Below, piece by piece: positions 49,358 through 58,259 of a DNA stretch of 64,000 nt. Both the position numbers and the translations under genes were made by a program. The notes beneath the pieces were generated by a model, which saw nothing but the letters and a program-made list of their open reading frames with translations, had not been told where the DNA came from and did not search any database. The stretch covers positions 124,001 through 188,000 of the forward strand of contig CAYOSF010000005.1 of NCBI GenBank assembly GCA_964406605.1, written 5' to 3'. Origin of the DNA: CAYOSF01 sp964406605 (GTDB lineage: Bacteria; Chloroflexota; Dehalococcoidia; DSTF01; RBG-16-68-14). Position 1 is the first letter of the stretch; every line of letters starts with the position of its first letter.

Positions 49358-50167
49358 GGCGGCGAACGTGTAGCCGCGGTCGCGGAGGCCGTCGATCACA
49401 CGCTGGAGCACCGGGCCGTCCTGCGAGGCCGAGCCGACGTGGAAGATGTAGACCGCGCCCGGCGCCGCCAGCGAGAGGCATCGCTCCACGATCGCGTCCG
49501 CCGACAGCCCGTTCCACCCCAGCGAGTCCACCGTCCACATCACGTTGTAGAGGTACCCGCGGGCAGCGACATCCACGTTGACCGAGTCGTCGTAGTCGCC
49601 GAAGGGCGGCCGGAAGTAGGGGAGGGTCGTGGCGCCGGCGATGCGCTGCACGGCCGCTTCGGTCTGGTCAAGCTGTTGCCAGCGCTGCTCGCGCGTCAGC
49701 GCGGGTTCGCCGGTTGAGAGGCCGGTGAAGGATGGATGGTCGTAGCTGTGGTTGACCAGCGTGTGTCCCTCCCGCACGATGCGTCGCAGCAGGTCGGGGT
49801 TCTCTTCGGACCAGCGCCCGGTGATGCCGAATGCGGCCCTGATGCCGTTGGCAGCGAGCGTGTCGAGGATCTGCGACGTGTAGCCCGCGTCCGCCCCCGC
49901 GTCGAAGGTCAGCACGACTGCGTTGCGTGTTGCGTCAGCGCGCCGGATGACGGTTGCCGCGCTCTGCGACGGCGGTGCCGTGGGCGGCGGCGCCGACGAG
50001 GGCTCCTCGGTCGGGATCGCGCTGGGCGCGGGCGTCTCGGGCGGTGCGCTCGTGGCCGTCCGGGTCGCCCGAGGAGTGGGCGTGGCGGTTGCCGCGTCCT
50101 CGCCTTGGCCGCCGCAACCAGCGAGGAGTACCGGCACGACGAGAAGAAGTACGGCAGCGCGCCTCAT
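49343..50167 (-). CDS. Polysaccharide deacetylase lipoprotein (NodB homology)
   Basis: A 274-residue predicted lipoprotein. The signal peptide RRAAVLLLVVPVLLAGC ends in lipobox LAGC; a Thr/Pro/Ala-rich linker (about 20-70) follows. The NodB domain has VVLTFDAGAD (motif 1, with TFDAG in place of TFDDG), VNHSYDHPSF (motif 2, metal His residues), and YFRPPFGDYD (motif 3). It removes acetyl groups from cell-surface glycan or peptidoglycan. The second Asp of motif 1 appears as AGAD, which may still serve metal binding. It is divergent from a duplicated fragment upstream. Confidence 0.9.
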   Translation of the reverse strand: MRRAAVLLLVVPVLLAGCGGQGEDAATATPTPRATRTATSAPPETPAPSAIPTEEPSSAPPPTAPPSQSAATVIRRADATRNAVVLTFDAGADAGYTSQILDTLAANGIRAAFGITGRWSEENPDLLRRIVREGHTLVNHSYDHPSFTGLSTGEPALTREQRWQQLDQTEAAVQRIAGATTLPYFRPPFGDYDDSVNVDVAARGYLYNVMWTVDSLGWNGLSADAIVERCLSLAAPGAVYIFHVGSASQDGPVLQRVIDGLRDRGYTFAALEAP

Positions 50168-50249
50168 GAATGCATCGTAGCGCCGCGCTTAGTTCACCGG
50201 AACGGTCGCCGTAGCGAACGATGAGAACGAGTCGGAGAGGGGCGTGAGC

Positions 50250-50336
50250 ATGGTGCTGGCAATTGGACTCGCGGTTGGCGGGATCGTGGGCATCGTCTTC
50301 TTGGGGTGGGCTGGTGTGCCAAGCGGCGGAGGCTGA
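50250..50336 (+). pseudogene. Fragment of the C-terminal anchor of the beta-propeller protein
   Basis: Bases about 50218-50340 resemble 52420-52536, the 3' end of the propeller gene. The piece could encode a 28-residue peptide (VLAIGLAVGGIVGIVFLGWA), a single membrane helix. Since only the anchor remains, it is best seen as a leftover of a duplicated gene. Confidence 0.5.
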
Positions 50337-50483
50337 TGTGCGTCACGAGTGTGCGAGAGCGCTACTGGCCGTCACTACGGGCAGATAGTACGCACAGGAA
50401 CGCAGCCCAGGTGGCTCATGGGCTCTGGGAGAGGCTCACGCGGCTGGGCTGCTCGGCACACGCTCTTGATGCGCGGCCGAAGG

Positions 50484-50903
50484 TCAGGCACCGACCCGGT
50501 GCCATACCAGCCCTGTTTGGTCGGCCATCTGGTTGGGATCCCCGGGAGCCAAGGTGAACGTGAACGGCACGATGCTCTTCGAGCCGTCGTCAAGGCAGCG
50601 GAAACGCATGTCTACGACGAGGTGGCCTGAAGCGTCCAAACGCCCCGTACCGTTTGCCATTGCCGGACCATCAGGCTCGCACTCCTCCACTGCCAGGGGG
50701 TCGACGAGCCTCGCGTGAAAGGACACGTGTCTGCCACGAATGGAAAGCTCTGCGTTCGGCACTGCTGGGTTGGGGTGGATTGCCTCCCAATCTCCTACGA
50801 ACGCGCTAGGTTCTGCTGCGGTGGCGCTGTCCCCTGACGTGGGCGTCATCACCACCACAGTCATGAGCCCGAGCACGAGTCCTAAGCCAATGAGCAGTTT
50901 CAT
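50484..50903 (-). CDS. Secreted hypothetical protein
   Basis: A 139-residue protein with an N-terminal signal peptide (MKLLIGLGLVLGLMTVVVM, then an Ala-rich cleavage area) and a small beta-rich domain: VGDWEAIHP, AELSIRGRHVSFHARL, GHLVVDMRFRCLDDG, FTFTLAPGDPNQMADQTGLVWHR. Two Cys may form a disulfide. No family was recognised. The ATG at 50903 begins the signal sequence and has GGAGG upstream. It lies in the gap-rich region after ssrA. Confidence 0.65.
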   Translation of the reverse strand: MKLLIGLGLVLGLMTVVVMTPTSGDSATAAEPSAFVGDWEAIHPNPAVPNAELSIRGRHVSFHARLVDPLAVEECEPDGPAMANGTGRLDASGHLVVDMRFRCLDDGSKSIVPFTFTLAPGDPNQMADQTGLVWHRVGA

Positions 50904-51372
50904 ATCCTCACAACCTCCGAGACTGGCTTTCTCGTTTCCGATAACGGCGACTGGCGCAATTGTATTACCGCGGGGTCTCTGGCCCAAGCCAGTGCGCCCT
51001 CAAGCCAACCCTGGCCTGACCAGCCCGCAGGCGATGCCCGAGCTAGCCTCGACTACGCGAGGGTGGGCACACCAGACCCCCACGATGTAGAGATAGTGTG
51101 GCGTACCAGCGGTGCCATCGCGGCCGGAGGTGTATGTGCGCCACTCCCACGTGAGGATGGGGCCTCCTGTGCTGCGCAGCTCCTAGAACGGCACCAGCTA
51201 GCACCCGACAGGCGGTACTTGTGTTGGAAACAGGACCAGCGGCGCAGCGCGTCGACGCAGAGTGGCCTGACCTGTTGTTCCTTGACTGCCCAAGGCGACC
51301 ACGTACAATGGGCGCAGAAGCTATGAGGATCCACGAGTGTGGCCCCGGCTGGTCGACATCCGAGGAGTCTCC
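50904..51372. other. Gap between divergent genes
   Basis: No gene or clear repeat is visible in these 469 bases. They must carry the promoters of the secreted protein (-) and the propeller protein (+). The sequence is less GC-rich than elsewhere. GAGGAG at 51361-51366 sets the start of the next gene. Confidence 0.4.
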
Positions 51373-52533
51373 GTGAGTCGGATCACACTGCCCGCCCTGC
51401 TGACGGCAATCGCCATCGCAATCGCGGGCGGCGTCGCATCCGAGACCGCACCAACTGGAGCCTCTTTCCCCGGCGCCAACGGGATGATCGCGTTCATGTG
51501 CCAGCCGGACACCAACCCGGATATCTGCGTAATGAACCCCGACGGCACCGGGATGACGAATCTCACCAACCATCCGTCGGCAGACCTCAGTCCGGTTTGG
51601 TCGCCTGATGGCTCCCAGATCGCCTTCACCAGCGACCGCGACAGCGACTGGGACCTCGGAGTGTCGAACGTCGAAGTCTACGTGATGAACGCGGACGGCA
51701 GCGGACTCACCAACCTGACTGGTAGCCCAGGGCATGACGGCTCGCCTGCCTGGTCGCCCGACGGGTCTCAGATCGCGTTTAGCAGTGACCGGGCGGGCAC
51801 CGGTGATATCTATGTCATGAACGCCGACGGCAGCGGTGTCACCCGTCTTACCAACGACCCGGCGGACGAGGCCTGGCTCGACTGGTCGCCCGACGGCACG
51901 CAGATTGCCTTCACGCGGGAGTGGCAGGGCAGCCAGGAGGTCTACGTAATGAACGCCGACGGCAGCGGCCAAGCGAACCTCACGAACAACGAGCCCGCGT
52001 TCGACTTGAAGCCCTCGTGGTCGCCCGATGGCTCGCGCATCGTCTTCGAGACCGACCGCGACGGCAACGACAACTACGAAGTCTACGTGATGAACGCCGA
52101 CGGCAGCGGAGTCTCCAGCCTGACTGCCAGTCCGGGGAACGATGGCTCGCCCGTCTGGTCGCCCGATGGCTCGCAGGTGGCCTTTGTCAGCTACCGCGAC
52201 GGCGACTCGGACATCTACGTCATGAACGCCGACGGCAGCAGCCAGACCAACATCACCAACAACTCCACGTTCAGCGGAGAGCCCGATTGGCAGCCACTGG
52301 TTTCCGCTGCACCCACCACTATCATGCCGGTCGCCACAGAACCACCAGGCACGCCCGTTCCGCCCACGGACAACCCAGCAGTCTCGCCTACCGCGACGCT
52401 TGTTGCGGAGAGTGGCGATGGTGACTCCGACGGGGGCGTGATCACGCCGCTGGTAATTGGACTCGTGGTTGCCGGGATCGTGGTCGTGCTTGGTGGCGCA
52501 GCCTGGTATACCGCACGGCGGAGGCCGACGTAG
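51373..52533 (+). CDS. Membrane-anchored TolB/PD40-type beta-propeller protein
   Basis: A 386-residue secreted protein. It has an N-terminal signal (LPALLTAIAIAIAGGVAS), about six PD40/TolB-type repeats with the strongly regular unit DIYVMNADGSG...LTN...SPxWSPDGSQIAF, a Thr/Pro-rich stalk (about 315-350), and a C-terminal membrane helix ending in RRRPT. The type I topology displays the propeller outside. Propellers of this kind bind proteins or ligands; no enzyme motif is seen. The GTG at 51373 has GAGGAG 6 bases upstream. The near-identity of the repeats suggests recent internal duplication. Confidence 0.85.
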   Translation: MSRITLPALLTAIAIAIAGGVASETAPTGASFPGANGMIAFMCQPDTNPDICVMNPDGTGMTNLTNHPSADLSPVWSPDGSQIAFTSDRDSDWDLGVSNVEVYVMNADGSGLTNLTGSPGHDGSPAWSPDGSQIAFSSDRAGTGDIYVMNADGSGVTRLTNDPADEAWLDWSPDGTQIAFTREWQGSQEVYVMNADGSGQANLTNNEPAFDLKPSWSPDGSRIVFETDRDGNDNYEVYVMNADGSGVSSLTASPGNDGSPVWSPDGSQVAFVSYRDGDSDIYVMNADGSSQTNITNNSTFSGEPDWQPLVSAAPTTIMPVATEPPGTPVPPTDNPAVSPTATLVAESGDGDSDGGVITPLVIGLVVAGIVVVLGGAAWYTARRRPT

Positions 52534-53375
52534 GCCACAACGGCCCAAAGGCGGTTTCGCTGGCAAGTCGCGATCGGAGGTTGTCGTCTCCTGGGCAGGT
52601 TGGATTGATCCATTCGACCTTCCGCGGCGTGCATGGCATGAGCATGGAAACCGTGCGCCGGTATTGGTGGTAGGTCTCGGCGAAATCCCGGAGGGGGCGC
52701 TTCTCCTCTCTCAGCTTGTGGTACGCGAACGCGGATGGCTGTGCCGAGACGCGATGTGGACGGAGTCCGCGTCGCGCTCACCTGTCTTGTTTCCGACGTC
52801 GCGCACCGGGGACGGGGGCGCGGAGCGTTCGGTGGCCTAAATACTGGAAATCCCCCTTGTGCCCTCACGGTGGTCGGTGCTACGTTTGCGCATTAGAGAT
52901 GGAGAGATTCTCCATCCTAGGCCCGCGTTGGGGGTGTCCGCCACCGTCCCTCACGCGGGCCAACCTTCTTCTGGCGGACTTCGCGGCGCGTGTTTCGGCC
53001 GGGCTTCTTGCTTGGCGAGTCTGTTCCACTTCCCAACGAGGCTGGTCTCCTACCCTTGCTCGAGAGCATGATCTGACGTCCCTCGTCCGGCTCAGGGTTC
53101 CCGAGCACGTGACATAATCCGGACGGGCCACTGTCGGAGTATGTCGGAGGAGCGACGGAACTCATCGGCGGGCCCTGGTGCGACCGGCCGCGGGCCGCTC
53201 GGTGGACTGAGAACGTCACTTGTGGCACTCTGAGCATCGAACGAGGCCGATACACGGTTCGCGAGATCTTCCTGGCCGGATGAGGTTGCAGCGGGCCGGA
53301 ATCGCGGCAGAGCCAGATTGGGATCATCGAGTAATCGGGCGGGTCGATGTTCCAGAGGGGACATCACCAAGCGCG
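52534..53375. other. 842-base region without recognisable genes
   Basis: Several open frames cross this region on both strands, but none shows a ribosome site, family motif or protein-like composition. I see no repeat or RNA gene. It separates the accessory segment from the glycyl-radical cluster and may contain the cluster promoter. Confidence 0.4.
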
Positions 53376-53816
53376 ATGGGGCAGTACTACAAGGACGCTG
53401 ACCAGCTCTTCGAGATATACGGCTACTTCCTCGACCGGGTACTGAAGGACGAGAAGATAGGCCGGAAGATGGCCAAGGCCGGGATCGTCATCAAGTTCAT
53501 CTACACCGATCCCGACTGCGAGATCACGGTCGACTTGAAGCACGCGCCGGCGAAGCCGGGGTACTACGGAACCTTCTACCTCGGTCCCTGCGAGGTCAAG
53601 GAGGACGTCTGGTCCAGGCAGTCGGCGGATCAGTCCCATCGATTCTGGCACGGCTTCGAGAATCCCATAGCAGCGGTCGCCAAGGGCAAGGTGCGGCAGG
53701 GCGGCAACGTGATCGCCATGTTGAAGCTGCTGCCGGTGGTGCGGCCTGCGTTCGAGATGTTCCCGATCGCCCTCGAAGAGATGGGCCACGGGGATCTGGT
53801 CATCAGGAAGAAATGA
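53376..53816 (+). CDS. SCP2 sterol-binding domain protein
   Basis: A 146-residue protein of the SCP2 lipid-binding fold. YKDADQLFEIYGYFLDRVLKD is the first helix, CEITVDLKHAPAKPGYYGTFYLG the beta sheet, and AVAKGKVRQGGNVIAMLKLLPVVRPAFEMF the typical SCP2 ending. Members carry fatty acyl or sterol-like ligands or support enzymes acting on them. The ATG at 53376 begins the fold; an upstream in-frame ATG at 53280 would add an unrelated N-terminus. It heads the plus-strand cluster and may hold a hydrophobic pathway substrate. Confidence 0.8.
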   Translation: MGQYYKDADQLFEIYGYFLDRVLKDEKIGRKMAKAGIVIKFIYTDPDCEITVDLKHAPAKPGYYGTFYLGPCEVKEDVWSRQSADQSHRFWHGFENPIAAVAKGKVRQGGNVIAMLKLLPVVRPAFEMFPIALEEMGHGDLVIRKK

Positions 53817-53891
53817 GACGTCGGCGCGGCGCCGATTTCGTACGTCGCGAAAGGAACCGTCGCGGCGCTGAACGGAGGCTGAGAGCGCGGG

Positions 53892-54881
53892 GTGGGCTCT
53901 GACGGGATCGCTCTGGTAACGGGCGCCGCGGGCTTCATAGGCAGGCACGTGGTGGAGCGCCTCGTGGCCCTCGGCGTGAGGGTGCGGGCGACGGATCTTG
54001 CCCGGAGAGATACGTCCCGCTTTCGAGACCTGGGCGTCGAGTTCGTGGGGGCGGACCTCACGCGGCCGGAAACGTTGCCGTCCCTGTTCGAAGGAGGCGT
54101 GGACAGGGTGTTCCACCTTGGCGCCATCTGCAACCTCTCTACTCCGTACCGGGAGCTGCATCCCGTCAACGTCCTTGGTGTGGACCGCGTCACCAAGCTG
54201 GCACTGGATGCCGGAGTGACGAGATACGTCCATGTCGCTTCGACCAGCGTGTACGGTCTCTACCAGGGAAGGCCGTTCACGGAAGACAGCCCTCGCAATC
54301 CACAGGATGCCTACGGGAGGAGCAAACGAGACGGCGAAGACATCGTGTGGCGGAGGCTGGGAGAAGGACTGCCGGCGATCGTCGCGCGCCCCTGCACCGT
54401 CTACGGCCCGGGCTGCACCGACGGGGCCGGCAAGGTCCTCTCGCGGCCCGCCTCCATGACGGCCATCCCGGGAAGCGGCAGGCAACTGCTGTCGAACGTA
54501 CGGGTCGAGGACGTGGCGGCCGCCGTGGTGCATCTCTCTCAGCTCGACACAGCCGTCGGTGAGGCGTTCAACATCGCCGACGACAGTCATCCAACGTTGG
54601 AGGAAGCGCTGGTCACGGCGGCAAGGGCGTTCGGCGCGAAGCCGCCTCGACTGCATCTGCCCCTGGCGATTGTCAAGGCCTTTGCCCGAGTGGACGGCCT
54701 CATCGCTAAGAGGCGGGGCCGGATTCCGGACCTGGAGTACGACGCGCTGCGGCACCTGGGCGCCGACTATATAGTGGACAACAGCAAGCTGAAGACCACG
54801 GGCTACAGGTTCATCCACCCGGACTTCGAGAAGTCCATGGCCCAGATGGCAGAATGGTACAGGGAGAGCGTATCCGCGTAG
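53892..54881 (+). CDS. NAD(P)-dependent epimerase/dehydratase (extended SDR)
   Basis: A 329-residue extended SDR. ALVTGAAGFIGRHVVERL carries GxxGxxG, VFHLGAICNLSTP the next core strand, VASTSVYGLYQG the catalytic Ser region and DAYGRSKRDGE the YxxxK motif. The later RPCTVYGPG and SNVRVEDVAAAV are typical of the family, which includes sugar epimerases and 3-beta-hydroxysteroid dehydrogenases. The start is GTG at 53892. Its place next to an SCP2 protein and SDR suggests oxidation of a hydroxylated alicyclic compound rather than a nucleotide sugar, but this is inference. Confidence 0.87.
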   Translation: MGSDGIALVTGAAGFIGRHVVERLVALGVRVRATDLARRDTSRFRDLGVEFVGADLTRPETLPSLFEGGVDRVFHLGAICNLSTPYRELHPVNVLGVDRVTKLALDAGVTRYVHVASTSVYGLYQGRPFTEDSPRNPQDAYGRSKRDGEDIVWRRLGEGLPAIVARPCTVYGPGCTDGAGKVLSRPASMTAIPGSGRQLLSNVRVEDVAAAVVHLSQLDTAVGEAFNIADDSHPTLEEALVTAARAFGAKPPRLHLPLAIVKAFARVDGLIAKRRGRIPDLEYDALRHLGADYIVDNSKLKTTGYRFIHPDFEKSMAQMAEWYRESVSA

Positions 54882-54972
54882 GATGGACCGCGCCAACGTC
54901 CGTCGATTCGGGCGGCGGGCCGGAGTGCTTGCTCAGAAGCGCTACGCTGGGTAGAGGTCAGGGAGAGGAACG

Positions 54973-55800
54973 ATGCAGGTAGTTGTAGTCACGGGGCTTG
55001 CCCAGGGGATGGGGCGCGAGGTCGCGAAGCTCTTGGCCGGGTCGGGGACGGCCGTTGCGGGCTTTGACATCGATGAAGAAGGACTTCAGTCCTTGAGGAC
55101 CGAGCTGGAGCAGGCGGGTTGCGATCACCTGCTCGTGTCTCTGGACATAGCCGACCGTCCGGGAATCCTGAAGTTCAAAGACGCGGTGCTGGACAAGTTC
55201 GGGCAGGTGGATGTGGTCCTCTCCAACGTCGGCATCGGCTTCTTCGGTCCCTTCGAAGAAATCGACCTGGAGGCAGCCCTGAAGTGCATGGAGATCAACG
55301 TGATCGGCACGGCGGCGCTGTTCCAGGCGTTTCTGCCGGCAATGCGCGAGAGACGGAAGGGGAAGCTGATCGCCGTCTCATCTCTGGTCGGCCAGATCCC
55401 ATTCCCGTTCGAATCGATCTACTCGGCGAGCAAGTTCGCGCTGGAGGGTCTGGTGCTCTCTCTGCGCTATGAGGTGGAGCCGTTCGGGATACAGGTCGCG
55501 GTCATCGAGCCCGCCCAGGTGTCCACGACGTTTGCGGCGAAGATCCACAAGCTTCCACCGGAGGGATCGCCTTACAGAGAGCGGGCCGCCCGGTTCATCA
55601 AGAGAGATGAGGAGATGATCAAGAGCGCGCCCACTCCGCGGCAGGCGGCGGCCTCGATAGTGAAGATCATCCGGGCCAAGAGCCCAAAGCTCTACAACCG
55701 GATTGACTTTAAGAGCACGCTGTTTCTGTCTCTCAATAGGGTCGTACCGCGTCGGCTGCGCGACGAGATACTGCTGCGGCAGATGGACATCAAGCCGTGA
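54973..55800 (+). CDS. Short-chain dehydrogenase/reductase
   Basis: A 275-residue classical SDR. VVVTGLAQGMGREVAKLLA is the NAD(P) motif, LSNVGIGFFGPF the NAG-like segment (Val for Ala), AVSSLVGQIPFPFESIYSASKFAL contains Ser, Tyr and Lys of the active site. The C-terminal part differs from the standard DGG ending and is longer, as in membrane-associated or multi-domain SDRs. A GGGAGAGG site precedes the ATG. Its stop overlaps the GTG start of the glycyl radical enzyme (GTGA), directly coupling the two. Confidence 0.9.
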   Translation: MQVVVVTGLAQGMGREVAKLLAGSGTAVAGFDIDEEGLQSLRTELEQAGCDHLLVSLDIADRPGILKFKDAVLDKFGQVDVVLSNVGIGFFGPFEEIDLEAALKCMEINVIGTAALFQAFLPAMRERRKGKLIAVSSLVGQIPFPFESIYSASKFALEGLVLSLRYEVEPFGIQVAVIEPAQVSTTFAAKIHKLPPEGSPYRERAARFIKRDEEMIKSAPTPRQAAASIVKIIRAKSPKLYNRIDFKSTLFLSLNRVVPRRLRDEILLRQMDIKP

Positions 55801-58205
55801 GGCAAGCGAAGAACGTGGCCCGCGCGCCGGCCGGTAAGACGCTCGCGGAGGGGCGGGGCAGCGCCCGTCTTCAGCGCCTCAGGGAGCGGATAGTCGACGC
55901 GCCCCGCGAGGCGTGCGTCGAGAGGGCACGGTACCTCACCGAGTCGATGCGGAAGAACTGGGAGCTGCCCGCGCTGACCCGCATGAGCATGGCCCTGGAG
56001 CACATCCTCGAAAACGTGAGCATCGTGATCAGGGACGACGAGCTCATCGTGGGATGCCGCACGAGCAAGCTCAAGGGAGCGCCGCTCTTTCCCGAGAATA
56101 AGTCGCGTTGGATCGAGGGAGACCTGGATACCCTTGGTCAGAGGTGTCTCCAGGAAGTGCAGATCACCGAGGGGGAGCGGCGGGAGCTTCAGCGAGATAT
56201 CCTTCCCTTCTGGCGAGGCCGGACCGTGGAAGACAGGCTGGAGGAACTGCTGCCTCCGGACGTGGCGGAAGACATGGACAAGTACGTCTTCACCATGGTG
56301 CTGGAGATCACCTACGGCATCGGCCACTTCACGATGAACCATGCCAGGGTGCTGCAGCAGGGACTCTCGGGGATCGCTGCGGAGGCGGCCAGGCGGCGAG
56401 ACGAGTTGACCCCCGGGGAGCGGCAGGGAGAGCAGGGACAGTTCTACGATGCGGTCGTCCGCTCGCTAGGGGCCGCCGTCCGGTTCGCCCATCGATACGC
56501 CGACCTGGCGGCGTCGCTTGCGGCCGAGGAGACCGACCCAGAGCGGGCCGAAGAGCTGCGGACTATAGCCCAGGTATGCAGGCGGGTTCCGGAACACCCG
56601 GCTCAGACGTTCTGGGAAGCGGTCCAGTCTCTCTATTTCGTCCACCTGGTCGCCCAGATAGAGTCCGGGGGGAACTCGGTGTCCCTGGGCCGGATAGACC
56701 AGGTCCTCTACCCGCATTATCTGGCGGACAGGGAGGCCGGCACGATCACGCCCGAGCAAGCGCAAGAGCTGCTGTCGCTCCTGTTCCTGAAGACCAATGA
56801 GATATGGAACATCCTGGAGGAAGCGTTCATCCCCGGCGGCGAGGGGCCGGAGGGGAAGACGACGCAAAACGTTACGGTCGGCGGCATTGGGCGCAACGGC
56901 GAGGACGCCACCAACGAGCTGAGCTACGTCGGGCTGGAAGCCTACGCCGACGTTCGGACGGTCCAGCCCAACTTCGGTGTCCGGCTGAGCTCGAAGACGC
57001 CCGAGGACTTCTTCCGACGGGCCGTCGAACACGCGAGAGACGGGCTGCCGCTGCATTTGTTCAATGACGACACGATCGTCGAGTCCCTCCGGGAGGCAGG
57101 GCACACCTTGGAGGACGCGCGCGACTACGGCGTCGTCGGATGTCTCGAGCCGAACGCGCAGGGTAAGAGCTTCGGATCGACGTTCGCGGTGCAGTTCAGC
57201 GGCATCAAGTGCCTGGAGCTGGCCCTGAGCAACGGCGTGGACAACATCTTCGGATATCGATCGGGCGTCGAGAGCGGCGATCCGGCCGAGTTCTCCTCCT
57301 TCGAGGATGTGTGGAAGGCCTACGATGCGCAGGTATCGTATTTCATGAGCCAGATGGTCAAAGGCATGGCGCTTCTCGACCAGGCGATAGCCGAACTCGT
57401 GCCGTCCCCGTTCGCATCCGCCATGATAGAGGGACCGCTGGAGAAGGGCGTGGACCTCACCCGCGGCGGAGCCGTCTACAACTCCACGGGCGTTCAGCTC
57501 ATCGGCTTCTCCAACGTCGTCGACAGCCTGTGCGCGGTCAAGAAGGCGGTCTTCGAGGACGGTGCGCTGTCCCCGGGGGAGCTGGCCCGCTGCCTGGCCG
57601 AGGACTGGGACGAGGCCGAGGACAAGAGGGCCTTCGTTCTGCACAAGAGCCCAAAGTACGGGAACGACGACGACGGGGTGGACGCGCTGGCGGCAAGAGT
57701 GCTGGAGCACTTCTGCGAAGAGGTGCTGATGCACCGGAACTACCGGGGCGGCTCGTTCTGGCCCGGCGTCTTCACCGTTGGATTCCACATCGCGATGGGG
57801 GCCTTCGCCGCGGCGAGTGCGGATGGCCGCCACGCCGGCGACGTTCTGGGCAACGGGATCACCCCGTCAAACGGGAATGCACTGAGCGGCCCAACGGCGG
57901 TGTTCAACTCCGTCACCAAGCTGCCACTCACCCGCGCCCACAACGGCCTCAACCTCAACATCAGGCTCAGCCCGAGCGGACTGAAGCCCGATGTCCTTCT
58001 TGCGCTCATCAAGACGTACTTCAAGCAAGGAGGGTGCCAGGTACAGTTCAACATGATCGACTCGGCTACTTTGAGGGACGCTCAGGCCAACCCGGAGAAG
58101 TACCGCGACTTGGTGGTGAGGGTGAGCGGATACTCGGCGCTGTTCACCAGCCTGAGCGACATAGCGCAAGACGAGATCATAAGTCGCACGGAGTACGAGG
58201 TGTAG
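55797..58205 (+). CDS. Glycyl radical enzyme (pyruvate formate-lyase family, eliminase type)
   Basis: An 802-residue glycyl radical enzyme. The PFL-like domain contains the active-site Cys449 in DYGVVGCLEPNAQG; the GCxE motif with Glu451 is shared by dehydratase/lyase members such as glycerol dehydratase, choline TMA-lyase and hydroxyproline dehydratase and differs from the Cys-Cys of PFL. The C-terminal radical domain has VRVSGYSALFTSLS with Gly778 as radical site. It would act without oxygen. A radical SAM activase is required, yet none lies in the window. The GTG start overlaps the SDR stop. The substrate is unknown. Confidence 0.93.
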   Translation: MRQAKNVARAPAGKTLAEGRGSARLQRLRERIVDAPREACVERARYLTESMRKNWELPALTRMSMALEHILENVSIVIRDDELIVGCRTSKLKGAPLFPENKSRWIEGDLDTLGQRCLQEVQITEGERRELQRDILPFWRGRTVEDRLEELLPPDVAEDMDKYVFTMVLEITYGIGHFTMNHARVLQQGLSGIAAEAARRRDELTPGERQGEQGQFYDAVVRSLGAAVRFAHRYADLAASLAAEETDPERAEELRTIAQVCRRVPEHPAQTFWEAVQSLYFVHLVAQIESGGNSVSLGRIDQVLYPHYLADREAGTITPEQAQELLSLLFLKTNEIWNILEEAFIPGGEGPEGKTTQNVTVGGIGRNGEDATNELSYVGLEAYADVRTVQPNFGVRLSSKTPEDFFRRAVEHARDGLPLHLFNDDTIVESLREAGHTLEDARDYGVVGCLEPNAQGKSFGSTFAVQFSGIKCLELALSNGVDNIFGYRSGVESGDPAEFSSFEDVWKAYDAQVSYFMSQMVKGMALLDQAIAELVPSPFASAMIEGPLEKGVDLTRGGAVYNSTGVQLIGFSNVVDSLCAVKKAVFEDGALSPGELARCLAEDWDEAEDKRAFVLHKSPKYGNDDDGVDALAARVLEHFCEEVLMHRNYRGGSFWPGVFTVGFHIAMGAFAAASADGRHAGDVLGNGITPSNGNALSGPTAVFNSVTKLPLTRAHNGLNLNIRLSPSGLKPDVLLALIKTYFKQGGCQVQFNMIDSATLRDAQANPEKYRDLVVRVSGYSALFTSLSDIAQDEIISRTEYEV

Positions 58206-58259
58206 ATGAGGGCGGAGCACGGGGGTACCTCGAGGCCTCGCGGCGACCGGAGGTAGCGC

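Noticed and set aside
52716..53117. 133-codon frame in the 842-base gap
   Set aside because: No ribosome site, unusual Cys/Arg/Trp composition, no motif. A minus-strand frame in the same place is also unconvincing.
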